A stretch of 64,000 nt of DNA from Haliotis asinina (Eukaryota; Mollusca; Gastropoda; Lepetellida; Haliotidae). The position numbers and the translations under genes were made by a program. A model generated the notes under the pieces. It saw only the letters and a list, made by a program, of their open reading frames with translations. It had not been told where the DNA came from and ran no database searches. Location: positions 18,875,501 to 18,939,500 of the forward strand of contig NC_090291.1 of assembly GCF_037392515.1 (NCBI RefSeq), read 5' to 3'. Positions 1 to 10,424 of the stretch are shown piece by piece (position 1 is the first letter of the stretch; each line of letters begins with the position of its first letter).

Positions 1-709
1 CTATAGCCAAGAATTTGAAGAAATTCAAAATTTTATATGCACAAATTACGGTTTGCGTTTAGGCAAAGTAAACGCCAATCTTGGCAAAATTATGTACCCA
101 AAATCAATTAAAAAATGCCGATTCTAAATGTATGGTATACAAGCTCTAATTAGCAAGCATTCGTCGTCTTAAAGACAAAGACCAGTTATTAACCAATAGA
201 TCCGATATTTCGGGTTTCACTTTATCAAGAAATATAAGAAGCAAAAGGTAAAAAATGTCAACGATGGACAGTAAAAACACGAGAATATCATAGACACTGT
301 CATTTGCTCATCTTTTTCAAAAACAATCATTGCTTATTACCCATGTCATAATTGAAACTGCATATAAACATTTGGTCTTTGTCACTTTATTCCCCATCAC
401 AGTCAGTTATGTGTTTCATTGCGGGTCAGTATATATGTTTGTGGATAAATATCATATAAGGTAGTTAAACAATTGTAAAATTATTGTCCCCCATGAAGGG
501 TTATTGTATGTCCATATCATTCAATATATAGTTTATCTTCTGATTCTCAGTTTATGCTGACAAAATACGGAATGTTTTCTGTGAATCTTCATGAACTGTA
601 CACGCCACAATCATTGGTTATTCCTTCACTCCATTTAGTTAAAACATAAATATCAGATTCACAACTTGACAGATTCTTTCAAAATACACTTAATAAAGAC
701 TGACCCCCC

Positions 710-813
<104 letters not shown>

Positions 814-1177
814 GATACTATTAGGCTTCAATTTCAATTACCTTTGATCATCAACACTCATAATAACTCTAGGTGCATCTGCTGTATAGATGAAAATATA
901 ATCATAGTGACACATTTGTTGTTTTAATTGTAATGTTTTAGGTCTCTGATAGTAACAGTACATTATAGGTATGATAAATAAACGTAGATCGCGTTCGAAA
1001 TGCAGGGCTGCATCAATAGACACTCTTGTTTACACGGCAAATAACATTACAACAACCCTGTTTGTTTACACCTGTGATTTGCTATTGTTTGGTAGTGTCA
1101 ATCTGCCGATGTACTACATGTATCGAACAATGCATTGATCTATTTGTCAGATAAATATTACCCTATGAAACTGAAGG

Positions 1178-1184
1178 TATAGAT
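1178..1184 (+). promoter_or_regulatory. TATA-like site of first receptor gene
   Basis: TATAGAT lies 64 bases before the start codon at 1242. It aligns with TATAAAT at 6401, which lies 69 bases before the start of the paralogous gene, inside a conserved duplicated upstream block. The first copy is the weaker match to a TATA box. The assignment is by comparison of the two copies only. Confidence 0.35.
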
Positions 1185-1241
1185 ATGACACGCTAAATAT
1201 TCTCGGGTGTCTTTGATAAGGATTACCAAGCAGGACAGTTC

Positions 1242-2465
1242 ATGTTGAAGAAGATGCATATAACAATGTTTCTTGTGAGTTTGTTGTTATCGTCCTGTAC
1301 TAACAACGCAATGGCTGACACAAAACGGAATGTGAAACAACTGAGCTCTTATCTTGACACCCGTTTCAGTACCGACGTGCCACCCATCGACCCACAGACC
1401 AATGTTATTGACGTAGATATGAACTTTGGGCCAGTGCAGGTTCAGGATCTCATTGATTCAACCCAAGAGCTGAAATTCAGAGCGTTTGTTGTGATGATTT
1501 GGTATGATGCCTCACTTGCCTGGAATACCTCGGACTATCCCAACGTTTCAGCCATAGAAATCGATCCAAACAAAATTTGGTTTCCTAGGGTGATGCTGCT
1601 GAATGCAGCAGTTGGTGATGGTCCTCTAACGACAACCATGCCTATAACAGTTCGCCAAGATGGTTCCCTCTTTTGGCAGAATATAATGACGATGTCTACA
1701 GTTTGCAAGACTGATCTGTCTAAATATCCATTTGATAACCAGACGTGTGACATAACATTTGCATTAGGAGAAGGATACCCTGTCATTCTCCATCCAACAA
1801 TCAATTCAAAAACTCATGGTCTAAACTTAGACACTAACGGAGAGTGGGAAACTGTCGATATAACAGCATCGACATTTTCACCTGAAAATGAGACATCTCG
1901 TCAAGCTGTAGTCTTTAACATCCACCTTAATCGAAAATATCTTTTTCACATTTTGAACTTTATTTTCCCCATGTGTCTTCTCTCCTTCCTCAACAGCTTC
2001 GTGTTCCTGCTACCGGCGAGCTCTGGAGAAAAGATGAGCTACCTTATGGCTGTCTTCGTGTCGAACGCCCTTTTCCTTAGCCTTATCCACGACAACATGC
2101 CCTCAACCTCTGATACTATTTCACACCTTTCCCTCTACCTTGCTGGGATTCAAATCCAAGGATTCCTCGGAATTATCGCCACTATCGTAGTTCAGATTGT
2201 GTACTCTCAAAAGAGGAACACCAAGGAAGATGGAGATCATATGAAGTCAACTCAAGTACATGCAGGATTGAAGCAGACGCAGGTAATGCCTGCTGACGTA
2301 TCTAACACGGAGGAGCATCTCAAAGATCAGAGCAGACTACAGCGATTGGGAACAAATGTATTCCTCAGACTTCGTAACCTCCCACTCGACAGATTTTTGG
2401 ATGGTATTTTCTTTGTAGTTTCGTTTGTTGTTGCATCGTCAACCTTAATCTTTGTTCTGTTCTAA
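1242..2465 (+). CDS. Intronless Cys-loop ligand-gated ion channel subunit (nicotinic receptor-like), copy 1
   Basis: 407-residue pentameric ligand-gated channel subunit in a single exon. Seen: hydrophobic signal peptide (about 1-25); extracellular ligand-binding domain with the 13-residue Cys-loop between C155 and C169 containing YPFDNQ; M1 about 232-257; M2 starting at GEK (E263, K264); M3 about 295-320; a short cytoplasmic loop of roughly 65 residues; M4 388-407 ending at the stop. NxS/T sites lie at N95, N101, N166 and N216. The glutamate at M2 -1' predicts cation selectivity by family rule. Oddities: loop C has no adjacent cysteine pair, so it is not an alpha-type acetylcholine site; loop A reads WFPR instead of WxPD; M2 position 9' is Val rather than the usual Leu. 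The start matches that of the second copy (6470). A 5'-UTR intron cannot be excluded. Ligand unknown; nicotinic-like family membership is firm. Confidence 0.9.
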   Translation: MLKKMHITMFLVSLLLSSCTNNAMADTKRNVKQLSSYLDTRFSTDVPPIDPQTNVIDVDMNFGPVQVQDLIDSTQELKFRAFVVMIWYDASLAWNTSDYPNVSAIEIDPNKIWFPRVMLLNAAVGDGPLTTTMPITVRQDGSLFWQNIMTMSTVCKTDLSKYPFDNQTCDITFALGEGYPVILHPTINSKTHGLNLDTNGEWETVDITASTFSPENETSRQAVVFNIHLNRKYLFHILNFIFPMCLLSFLNSFVFLLPASSGEKMSYLMAVFVSNALFLSLIHDNMPSTSDTISHLSLYLAGIQIQGFLGIIATIVVQIVYSQKRNTKEDGDHMKSTQVHAGLKQTQVMPADVSNTEEHLKDQSRLQRLGTNVFLRLRNLPLDRFLDGIFFVVSFVVASSTLIFVLF

Positions 2466-2663
2466 AAGGCACTTGAAGGAAGCAAAAGAACCAATAAGCG
2501 ACAACAAGGAATCTTACATCAGTGTAATTTGACAAGAGGATTGGTGTGGCAAAGGTACTTTGGTGACTTCTACTTTTATTAAATATTTGTTATATGTACA
2601 TACCCTTGTACATTGTTGAAGTCTTGATCCATTCGAATCATTAATCGATCGTGCCACGGTTCA

Positions 2664-2669
2664 AATAAA
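2664..2669 (+). terminator. Candidate polyadenylation signal of first receptor gene
   Basis: AATAAA about 200 bases after the stop codon at 2465. It is the first canonical hexamer downstream. No transcript evidence. Confidence 0.35.
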
Positions 2670-2984
2670 TCGTTGTTGGTTTAAAGTTGAGAGTAGCTGT
2701 GAAAATCATATGAAAAGCAGTGATGACACCAAGGGGTTGCCAAATCCTATCATACAAGTAGCTCTGGTAGAAAAACGGTTGAGAAATAGAATTTGCAACA
2801 CCGGGGTCATTATTAATGTTTGGTAACAGACACTTCACTTGTGGTTAACACAGCAAATATAAACTAGAACCTTTGGCATTCGGAGCACATTATCTTGATA
2901 TGATTAGAGCCTTAACTGACATTTTACTGAAGCATATTTTCATTGATGGTTGTAAAGAAATAGAAATGTTAGAAATTGTCATTT

Positions 2985-3170
2985 ATATGTTTTGTAAACC
3001 TTTTGCCTTTTTTACAATTGGTAGTTTAAAATTAGCAGCTGAGGGTGTCCCAAGCTGTATCCTTCAAGTATTGTTAAATCAGAGTCATCCTGAGAGGGCA
3101 CGTAAGTCCCAAGTAATTCAAAGGAAATTTGGAAATTTAGGTCTACCACTTTCTTCCATGTAGAATCAAT
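2985..3170 (+). mobile_element. LINE 3'-region fragment
   Basis: The block around 3090-3135 (GAGAGGGCACGTAAGTCCCA and following) resembles 16115-16165 (GATAGGGTACGTAAGTCCTA and following). The latter lies between the RNase H remnant and the tail of the LINE at 14.39-16.55 kb. The stretch is open in one plus frame, but that is coincidental. Divergent copy, so the ends are approximate. Confidence 0.55.
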
Positions 3171-4058
3171 GATTGTTTGATTCTTCAGTGAGATAGGTTG
3201 AGATTCAGTGAGAGGATACTTAGAAAAGAATGTTTACTCGCAAAATAGCCAAAACTACGATTAGCTGCTGAAATCAATACAGGAGGTCGTCTCAAAGATG
3301 CTTTGTGGATTGTTTTACAGGTGTGTTGCATATGTTTCATCCATTGATTAACATCTTACGTGTTTTCCGTTTATAACGTTTATGCTGAGATATGTAAAAA
3401 GGTGTGTGAGAGAGAGAGATGACATGGCTACCCGAATATTGAAAGAACTGGATATTATCTGTGAATTGTCATGACACGACGTGTACCTCCCCAGTTCCAT
3501 TCCACAAAAGGATTATCTCATTGCTGATATCTCTACCCCCAGCCCGACCCCAACCACCATTTGCGACACCCGTCCTGGTTTTGCCTTTGAGACGACCCCT
3601 CATATCTGTTTCTTTTTTATGGTGACACTGAGGCTGTATGGTAGATACTTCCTTAATAGTTTCAGCATTTTTGTTTTTCACGTCATCAATTGTTTATACA
3701 GAAGCTAGGTCTAATTTCAAAATGGGCATTAAAAAAGTGTCCTTTGTAATATAATGTGATCGCATACTAATTTGCATAGAATCATGGTCTGTTCCAAATA
3801 AGTCGTTTTCGACTAAAGACCCGCAATGCTCCTTTCTGCTCTAATCGCCACTCGATTAAGTCCTTTGTACGTTTAAATCTTTTGTATGTTTAAACTCTCC
3901 CCATCGCTGAGACTGTAATTAGGCCGGACTTGGTTTAACAGATATTTCAAAATGTTTCCTGCATATAAATATCATCATTTGGTTACGTGCTAGTTTTATG
4001 TGTAAATCTAGAACATTATTTGACTCTTTTCATTTCATTTCATTCCATATATCGATTG

Positions 4059-4288
4059 ACCCGTGAAGATCCTGAGGTAGAATAGGCCTTCAGCAACTCA
4101 TGCTTGTCATAAGAGGCGACTAACGGGATCGGATGGTCAGGCTCGCTGACTTGGCTGACACATGTCATCGGTTGCGCAGATCGATGTTCATGTTGGTGAT
4201 TACTGGATTGTCGATTCTTTAGAGACCGCCGCCATATAGCTGGAATATTGATGAGTGCGGCGTAAACTAAACTCACTCACTCACTCAC
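4059..4288 (+). mobile_element. SINE family A copy
   Basis: Starts near GACCCGTGAAGATCC, runs through the family signatures GTAGAATAGGCCTTCAGCAA, AGGCGACTAACGGGATCGG and CATATAGCTGGAATATT, and ends in a CTCACTCACTCAC tail. This family recurs at least a dozen times in the window on both strands. Target-site duplication not evident. Confidence 0.9.
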
Positions 4289-4386
4289 AAAGATGAACAA
4301 GTGCCCATTTCATAAAGGGGTTCCTGTGAAAATTATATCTGTTGTGAAATACATGTGAGTATTGGGGTACAAATGTAACACTATAT

Positions 4387-4443
4387 AAGGTGTTAACTAA
4401 GGTGTTAACTAAGGTGTTAACTAAGGTGTTATCTAAGGTGTTA
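4387..4443. repeat. 12-bp tandem repeat
   Basis: About 4.7 copies of AAGGTGTTAACT in a row, the last copy slightly changed (TTATCT). It creates a short open frame reading repeated LTKV, which I regard as meaningless. Confidence 0.95.
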
Positions 4444-4859
4444 AACTGCTCAGTATGGAATTATCAAACAAACTTAGTCAATCATAACACTCATTTTATT
4501 AACACTTGCAACAATGTGAAAGAATCTGTATATAATGTGAAGGTGGACAGAAGATGTCAGACAGAAGATTGACAATAGTGCAAAAACAAATTGAAATAGG
4601 ATTTGCCAGTGTGCTCTAATTCTTCATCGCTACTGACATTGATTGTCTCCGCCTCATACTTTCTCTGTAGAAAACATGATGAATGCCGACCAACAGTCTG
4701 ACAGGGTCACTTCTCCCTTTTGACTGAGGGTTCATAACTACCATAGCATACCCATGCGTTGCTATCATCCATAGCTGTACATGTAGTTCTCTTTCTGTAG
4801 CTGAATAAACTGGAACACTTGTGGTGGAACTAACTGAAGGAACCATGCTCATTTTCATA

Positions 4860-5122
4860 GTACCCCTTGAAGGTCCGGGGTAGAATAGGCCTTCAGTAAC
4901 CCCATGCTTGCCATAAAAGGCGACTATGCTTGTCGTAAGAGGCGACTAACGGGATCGGGTGGTTAAGCTCGTTGACTTGGTTGACACATGTCATCGGTTC
5001 CCAAATGCCCAGCTCGATGTTCATGCTGCTGATCACTGAATTGTCTGGTCCCGACTCGATTATTTACAGCTCGCCGCCATATAGCTGGAATATTGCTGAG
5101 TGGGAAACTGGACTCACTCACT
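4860..5122 (+). mobile_element. SINE family A copy with target-site duplication
   Basis: Nearly full-length family A element with a CTCACTCACT tail. The 10-mer CATTTTCATA occurs immediately before it (4850-4859) and immediately after it (5123-5132). This is a perfect target-site duplication and shows insertion by retroposition. It contains a partial internal duplication around GGCGACTATGCTTGTCG. Confidence 0.95.
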
Positions 5123-6244
5123 CATTTTCATAATGACAGGACACACATAACTGGGCGCACCTGTAGCAGGATGTGAAGTCATCTTATTTAGGGCCCATCA
5201 CTGGTAAGCTTTTTGACTTTTTGTGTGTTGTTTGCTGCATATACGAGAAGACCGATCTCTTTAGAGAAGCTGTCTGGTTTCAGTCCTTCAATCATATTGC
5301 ATTAACATTGGTGAGGAACCAGGTACCCCGCCATTTCTGTTGCGCTTTTGATTTGAGTGAAGTGTTCTTATCCGACTTGCAAACACAAGATGCCGGTGAC
5401 CATCACTATCCCAGATCGTCTGTTGTTACATTTTCTTTGATATTAATTTTGAAGTTTTACCTCAGTTTGGGGTATAGGAGTCTCTGAGATCTTTCAAAAA
5501 GCCTTATTTCCCCTTATCGGATTTATCCATCTGAACTCGACATAAACGAAATCAATAGGGACGCCCAACTCAGCCTTCGAATTCGTTCTCCGCCAGTTAA
5601 TGTTTCAACCTGTCTGTTACTGACCGTGTCATCAACCAGTGCTTGTATGTTTCATAACAGTGATACTCACTCCACGACTACTTACCCGTAGCTTAACCGT
5701 TATCTTCCAAGTAATGCATACCCAATCACGGTAGCTAGAGGCATGGTGTACATTCAGTATATAACCTGTCACGATGAACATAAAACTATTAGTGTGCCAC
5801 AGATATGGATATAAAACTAGCACGTAAAAGTAAAACATTCTAGTAACGAAAGCAGACCATACAGTATAAAGCAGTGGCTATAGATCACAAACAACTGAAG
5901 GTAGATCACCATACTAGTGGCCATGGGGATATCCCAAGTTGCATAAAATTCTGAGATTTAAATGTGCAACTGGAAAGGTAAAATTATGAGGATTCGCTAT
6001 CTTACTTTCACTTTATTTGCGTCATTTGTGCTTAAAGTGAAATTCATCGGTACTTTTTCACGGCAAAACAGACAGTAAAGTTACATTCACAAATGAGCGA
6101 CTTCAAATTCACCTACCCATATTTTCTGAGCGTGAGTCTGTGGTATGGATCAAAATATAATGATGGTGACAGAATTTTGGTTGCTTTAATAGCAATGTCC
6201 TGATGCCTTTGATAAAACGTAATTATGAGAATAGTCAGTGGCCA

Positions 6245-6469
6245 TAGATCCGCATCAATAGATGTTCTTGTTTACAATGCAGACACCGTAATAAAACGTC
6301 ATTTGCTAATGGCAGTGATTTGCTTTCCAGTGTCAGTCGGGCAATGTAGTATTGATCTAAGTCTACAAATAAATATTTCATCTCCTGTTGAAACTGGATG
6401 TATAAATACCACGTGCTAAAGCATTCTAGGTTGTCTTTCACGAGAATCACCAAACAGGCAGACCAGCTC
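6245..6469 (+). promoter_or_regulatory. Duplicated upstream region of second receptor gene, with TATA box
   Basis: Similar to about 1005-1241. Shared blocks include GCATCAATAGA, CTTGTTTACA, TGATTTGCT and the last 40 bases before the start codon. TATAAAT at 6401-6407 lies 69 bases upstream of the ATG at 6470 and is the best core-promoter candidate. Inferred from position and conservation between the copies. Confidence 0.45.
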
Positions 6470-7684
6470 ATGTTGAAGATGTGTTTCATGACGTTTCTTG
6501 TGAGTTTGTTGTTATCAGTCTATGTTACCATGGTAACAGCTGACGCAAAAGAGAGCCTAAAACAACTGAGCTCTTATCTTGACACCCGTTTCTATCCCAA
6601 CGTACCTCCCATCGATCCACTGACCAGTTTCATTGACGTAAATATGACCATTGGACCAGTGCAGGTTCAAGATCTAGTTGATGCCTCCCAAATACTTACA
6701 TTCAGAACGTTTGTGACCATGAGTTGGAAGGACACTTCATATGCCTGGAATGCCTCGGACTACACCAACGTTTCAACCATAGAAATCTCTCCAGAGAAAC
6801 TTTGGACTCCTAATGTGATCACGGTAAATGCAGCAGATGGTGATGGGGCTTTATCGACAACGTTTCCCATAACAATTTATCAAGATGGTTCCGTGGTTTG
6901 GCAGAACATGATGACGATGTCTACAGTATGCAAGACTAATCTCTCTAATTATCCCTTCGATAACCAGGTGTGCGACATAACATTTACATCTGGAATAGGA
7001 TACCCAGTCATTCTCCATCCATTCATCAATTCAGAAACTCATGGTTTGAAGATAGACACTAACGGAGAGTGGGAAACTGTTGATATAACAGCATCGACAT
7101 TTTCACGTGAAAATGTGACATCTCATCAAGCTGTAGTCTTTTACGTCCACCTATCCAGAAAGTATCTGTTCCACGTTTTGAACCTTATTTTCCCCATGTG
7201 TCTTCTCTCCTTCCTTAACAGCTTCGTGTTCCTGCTTCCGGCGAGCTCTGGAGAAAAGATGAGCTACCTTATGGCTGTCTTTGTATCAAATGCTCTCTTC
7301 CTAAGCCTCATCCACGACAACATGCCCTCAACCTCTGATACTATTTCACACCTTTCCCTCTACCTTGTTGGGATTCAAGTCCAAGGCTTCCTCGGTATTA
7401 TTGCCACTATCGTAGTCCAGATTGTGTACTCTCAAACGAAGAACACCAAGGAAGATGGAGACCATGTGAAGTCAAAGCAAGCACACGCAGGATTGAAGCT
7501 GACCCAGGTAATGCCCCTTGAGTCATCCGGCAAGGAGGATCATCTCAAAGATCAGATCACACGGCATTCCAGAACGAAGGCTTGCAGATGGATAAATAAC
7601 CTCTCACTGGACAGACGTTTGGATGGTATTTTCTTTATAATCTCTTTTTGTACTGCATCAGCCTTAATCTTTGTTCTGTTCTAA
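6470..7684 (+). CDS. Intronless Cys-loop ligand-gated ion channel subunit (nicotinic receptor-like), copy 2
   Basis: 404-residue paralogue of the gene at 1242-2465, same strand, 4 kb downstream, also a single exon. The start at 6470 was chosen over an in-frame ATG 72 bases upstream. It aligns with the start of copy 1 (MLKM versus MLKKM) and begins directly with the signal peptide. Cys-loop C154-C168 with YPFDNQ; M1 about 231-256; GEK at 261-263 opening M2; M3 about 294-319; short loop; M4 near 385-404. Loop C again lacks the cysteine pair and loop A reads WTPN. M1 to M3 is almost identical to copy 1 (about 59 residues without change from the FPM motif), while the ligand-binding domain has many substitutions. 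NxS/T sites include N58, N94, N100, N157 and N205. Probably an N-glycosylated plasma-membrane channel subunit; partner subunits and ligand unknown. Confidence 0.9.
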   Translation: MLKMCFMTFLVSLLLSVYVTMVTADAKESLKQLSSYLDTRFYPNVPPIDPLTSFIDVNMTIGPVQVQDLVDASQILTFRTFVTMSWKDTSYAWNASDYTNVSTIEISPEKLWTPNVITVNAADGDGALSTTFPITIYQDGSVVWQNMMTMSTVCKTNLSNYPFDNQVCDITFTSGIGYPVILHPFINSETHGLKIDTNGEWETVDITASTFSRENVTSHQAVVFYVHLSRKYLFHVLNLIFPMCLLSFLNSFVFLLPASSGEKMSYLMAVFVSNALFLSLIHDNMPSTSDTISHLSLYLVGIQVQGFLGIIATIVVQIVYSQTKNTKEDGDHVKSKQAHAGLKLTQVMPLESSGKEDHLKDQITRHSRTKACRWINNLSLDRRLDGIFFIISFCTASALIFVLF

Positions 7685-7961
7685 AGACTTCATAAATGGT
7701 ATCACAAGCTGCGACCGTTTTCAATGTCGGCGAGACTTTACTGCTCTAGTACAATTTCGCAAATGTGTCAACACCGATCGGTTAATTAAGGAAAAGTGCT
7801 TTGATGTTTTCTACTTTCATTGTATGCTCACATGAAAACCTTTAATGATTACAGCATAATAATATAAACCCTGGCTTGCGGACTTCATAGCACTCTGTTT
7901 TGGCAAAATCAATGTAGATTACTACCAGGTTTTGACTATCCTCAAAGTCCATTGTGGTGTA

Positions 7962-8285
7962 AAGGGAAAGTAACTATGATAATATTATCAAACTACTAGT
8001 GACACCAGGTGTTCTCGGGAAAGGTCGACTATGGTGTGCTGACCTGCCCTTCTGTTACTGGTCATCGTCAACCCGATTTTTATGTTGCATTGTCCTTTTA
8101 AAATTGTTTAATTTTACAGTTATATGTTAGTTTTAATATCTGTCTGTGATTATCGAGTTTGTACTGTCCTTCGCGGACGTGTGTTTGTGATTTAGTTGTG
8201 TTTGTTATTATATTCATATTGTTTCAGTCACGATAGGGCCGAACTATTGCCGATGTGGTTGAAAATCCTAGTCTAATAATGTTGA
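7962..8285 (+). mobile_element. LINE 3'-end fragment
   Basis: Ends with CACGATAGGGCCGAACTATTGCCGATGTGG, a decayed version of the LINE tail at 16490-16549. Preceded by the T-rich segment with TTTTAATATCTGTC that also precedes the tail elsewhere. Divergent; the left edge is uncertain. Confidence 0.45.
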
Positions 8286-8323
8286 ATTACGTGACAGGTG
8301 ATTCCGGGTGCATATAACGATAC

Positions 8324-8385
8324 TCGTGATGTTGATCACTGAATTGTCTTGTCCAGACACTATTATTTACCGACCATTTATATAC
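8324..8385 (+). mobile_element. SINE family A fragment
   Basis: TGTTGATCACTGAATTGTCT followed by GTCCAGACACTATTATTTAC matches the 3' half of family A. No head or tail retained. Confidence 0.6.
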
Positions 8386-8559
8386 CATCAGCACACGTTA
8401 TAATGCTCTAATGCACTAATATGATGTCACATGTCCATGCATTTTATCCATGCATAACTGTAGCTCTCTTGTTTATAGCTACCATCGTTTTAATAGAGTA
8501 ATAGGGTAATTGCTTTTTATTGTTCGGCTAAATTCTCCATAATCGCCAATACCTGAAGG

Positions 8560-8800
8560 GATTGTAAATCCAGCTGGTGTCCATGGAGGCAGCAAGAGGA
8601 CTGCACGTCCCCATCACTGATCTACATTCCGTTGCTGGCAATTTGTAGCCCCTTTCACTCTGATGTTTATACTGTCCTTTCACCACAGGTTTTTATGGTA
8701 CAGAATTATTTAGGTGTAATCTTTGGGTTGTTCTCGTCACGGTATGGCTGAAATATTGCCGATGTAACGTTGAATATGAACTCCCTCCCTCTTTCTTGAA
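8560..8800 (+). mobile_element. LINE 3'-end fragment
   Basis: Contains GGTGTCCATGGAGGCAGCAA and ends with CTCGTCACGGTATGGCTGAA then ATATTGCCGATGTAACGTTG, matching the LINE 3' end at 16.26-16.55 kb. Degenerate tail. Confidence 0.6.
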
Positions 8801-9102
8801 GCTGAATAAATAGGAGCACTTGTGTTCAAGTTTGTTTGTCTTTTCTTTGCTGACAAAAATACTCACTATACACATGTAAAACATAACTGTTCGCATGTGT
8901 AGCGGTGTGTTAAATGTGCACACAAATAGCATTTGCTCAATCATGTAAAGCACAGAAACCATCTGTGGAAGAAATGTCTGCTTTGTCACTTAATCATGAT
9001 GTTCCATGACATGCAGTCAAAAGAGGCGACTCTGGTTAACATTATCAATGGAGCTGAACAATAAGAGCACATCTGCCTGGCCTATTTCAGTTTCAGACCA
9101 AA

Positions 9103-9374
9103 CATACCCATGAAGGTCCCGGGTTAGAATAGGCCTTCAGCAACCCATGCTTGCCATAAAAGGCGACTGCGATTGTCGTAAGAGGCGACTAACGGGATCG
9201 GGTGGTCAGACTCACAGACTTGTTTGACACATCGGTTCCAAATTGCGCAGATCCATGCTTATGTTGGTGATCACTGGATTGTCTGGTCCAGACGCGATTA
9301 TTTACAGACCGCCGCCATATAGCTGGAGTACTGCGCTGAGTGCGGCGTTACACTAAACTCACTAAGTCACTCAC
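9103..9374 (+). mobile_element. SINE family A copy with target-site duplication
   Basis: Full-length family A element. TTCAGACCAAA is present at 9092-9102 and again at 9375-9385, a perfect 11-bp target-site duplication. Confidence 0.95.
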
Positions 9375-10129
9375 TTCAGACCAAATTTTACTTGCATCCG
9401 TGGTTTGGCTGCCTTTCAGAACCTAAGTCATCTGAGCTTCCCTTTCGCCCAAACCATTGTCAATACAAATTCTTAAGCAAAGATCTATTATCATCTCTTT
9501 AATTCGTATTCATGAAGCTGATTTTGTTATCACAATTAAGTATTGTCACTGAGTGTACATCATACTCCGCGCATATTGCAGGAGGGAATGCACTGCAACA
9601 GAAACTGGCTGTCCCATAAGCTAACAATGAAAATACGAGGATGGGGTTCAGTTATATTGTTTCATTCCAGAGGACATTGATCGTTGAACGTGTAATTATC
9701 AACTGCACTGCACATCTTGATTTGATCATTCAGAAACAGTTCGCATGTACCTGTAATGTTCTGACTGACGCCTACACGACATTCATTCTTGATTGAGTTC
9801 CAGTCGCTAAGCACCAAACATACCCATTATCCCATACAGGCCTGTATAGATTCCATTACCGGCAATTTGCTTTTGAAATGGGTTCCACAGGTGATGTGTA
9901 TACTTAACATACTGCCACTATTAGAATTCGAAAAAAGCAAAACAGCATGAAGTGATAAAACATTATCTCTGTCTAGGGTAATGTTACGGTTTTCTAAAAG
10001 CAGTATCACGGGCACCTCGACGTTGTATTTGTAGGAATATCGATGAGTAAAGGAAGTGACTGCGAACTATAGGAATAAAACATGACGAGAATGAAGATGA
10101 AATGACGTTCACTGTTGCTCATGCCATCA

Positions 10130-10400
10130 CCTTTCCCCATGTTCCCTAGCCAGATGATTTACTCCACTCGTAAGTGATCTCCAGTCTGATTTTTGTTTAG
10201 CAGTGTCCGCATATATTTGTCAAATTTTGCAGTTACATGTTTAAATCCTAGTTTTAATTCTCTATATGGGATGATCTGGTTATTTTCCTGCCTTTCGTTG
10301 CGGGTTTTCACAATTTAATAGTCTATTATGAATCTGTAACTTTAAAGTCACTCTATGGCTGCAATATTGCCAATGTGATTATACTATAAGTTGCTCACTC
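10130..10400 (+). mobile_element. LINE 3'-end fragment
   Basis: Ends with GTCACTCTATGGCTGCAATA then TTGCCAATGTGATTATACTA and TTGCTCACTCCC, a decayed LINE tail like that at 16.5 kb. The preceding TTTTAATTCTCTATATGGGA segment fits the same 3' UTR. Confidence 0.5.
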
Positions 10401-10424
10401 CCCGAGCGGCAGGGCGAGGGGAAC

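Noticed and set aside
2873-3163. 96-codon plus open frame downstream of receptor copy 1
   Set aside because: Overlaps a LINE 3'-region fragment also seen at 16.1 kb, shows no protein motif, and is not preserved in that copy.
4616-4858. Minus open frame of 80 codons
   Set aside because: Non-coding flank of the receptor duplication; no family, no splice context, not maintained in the related sequence near 8.8 kb.
7685-9100. Third receptor copy after 7684
   Set aside because: Flanking duplication is visible, but no Cys-loop or membrane-segment sequence is present in any frame.
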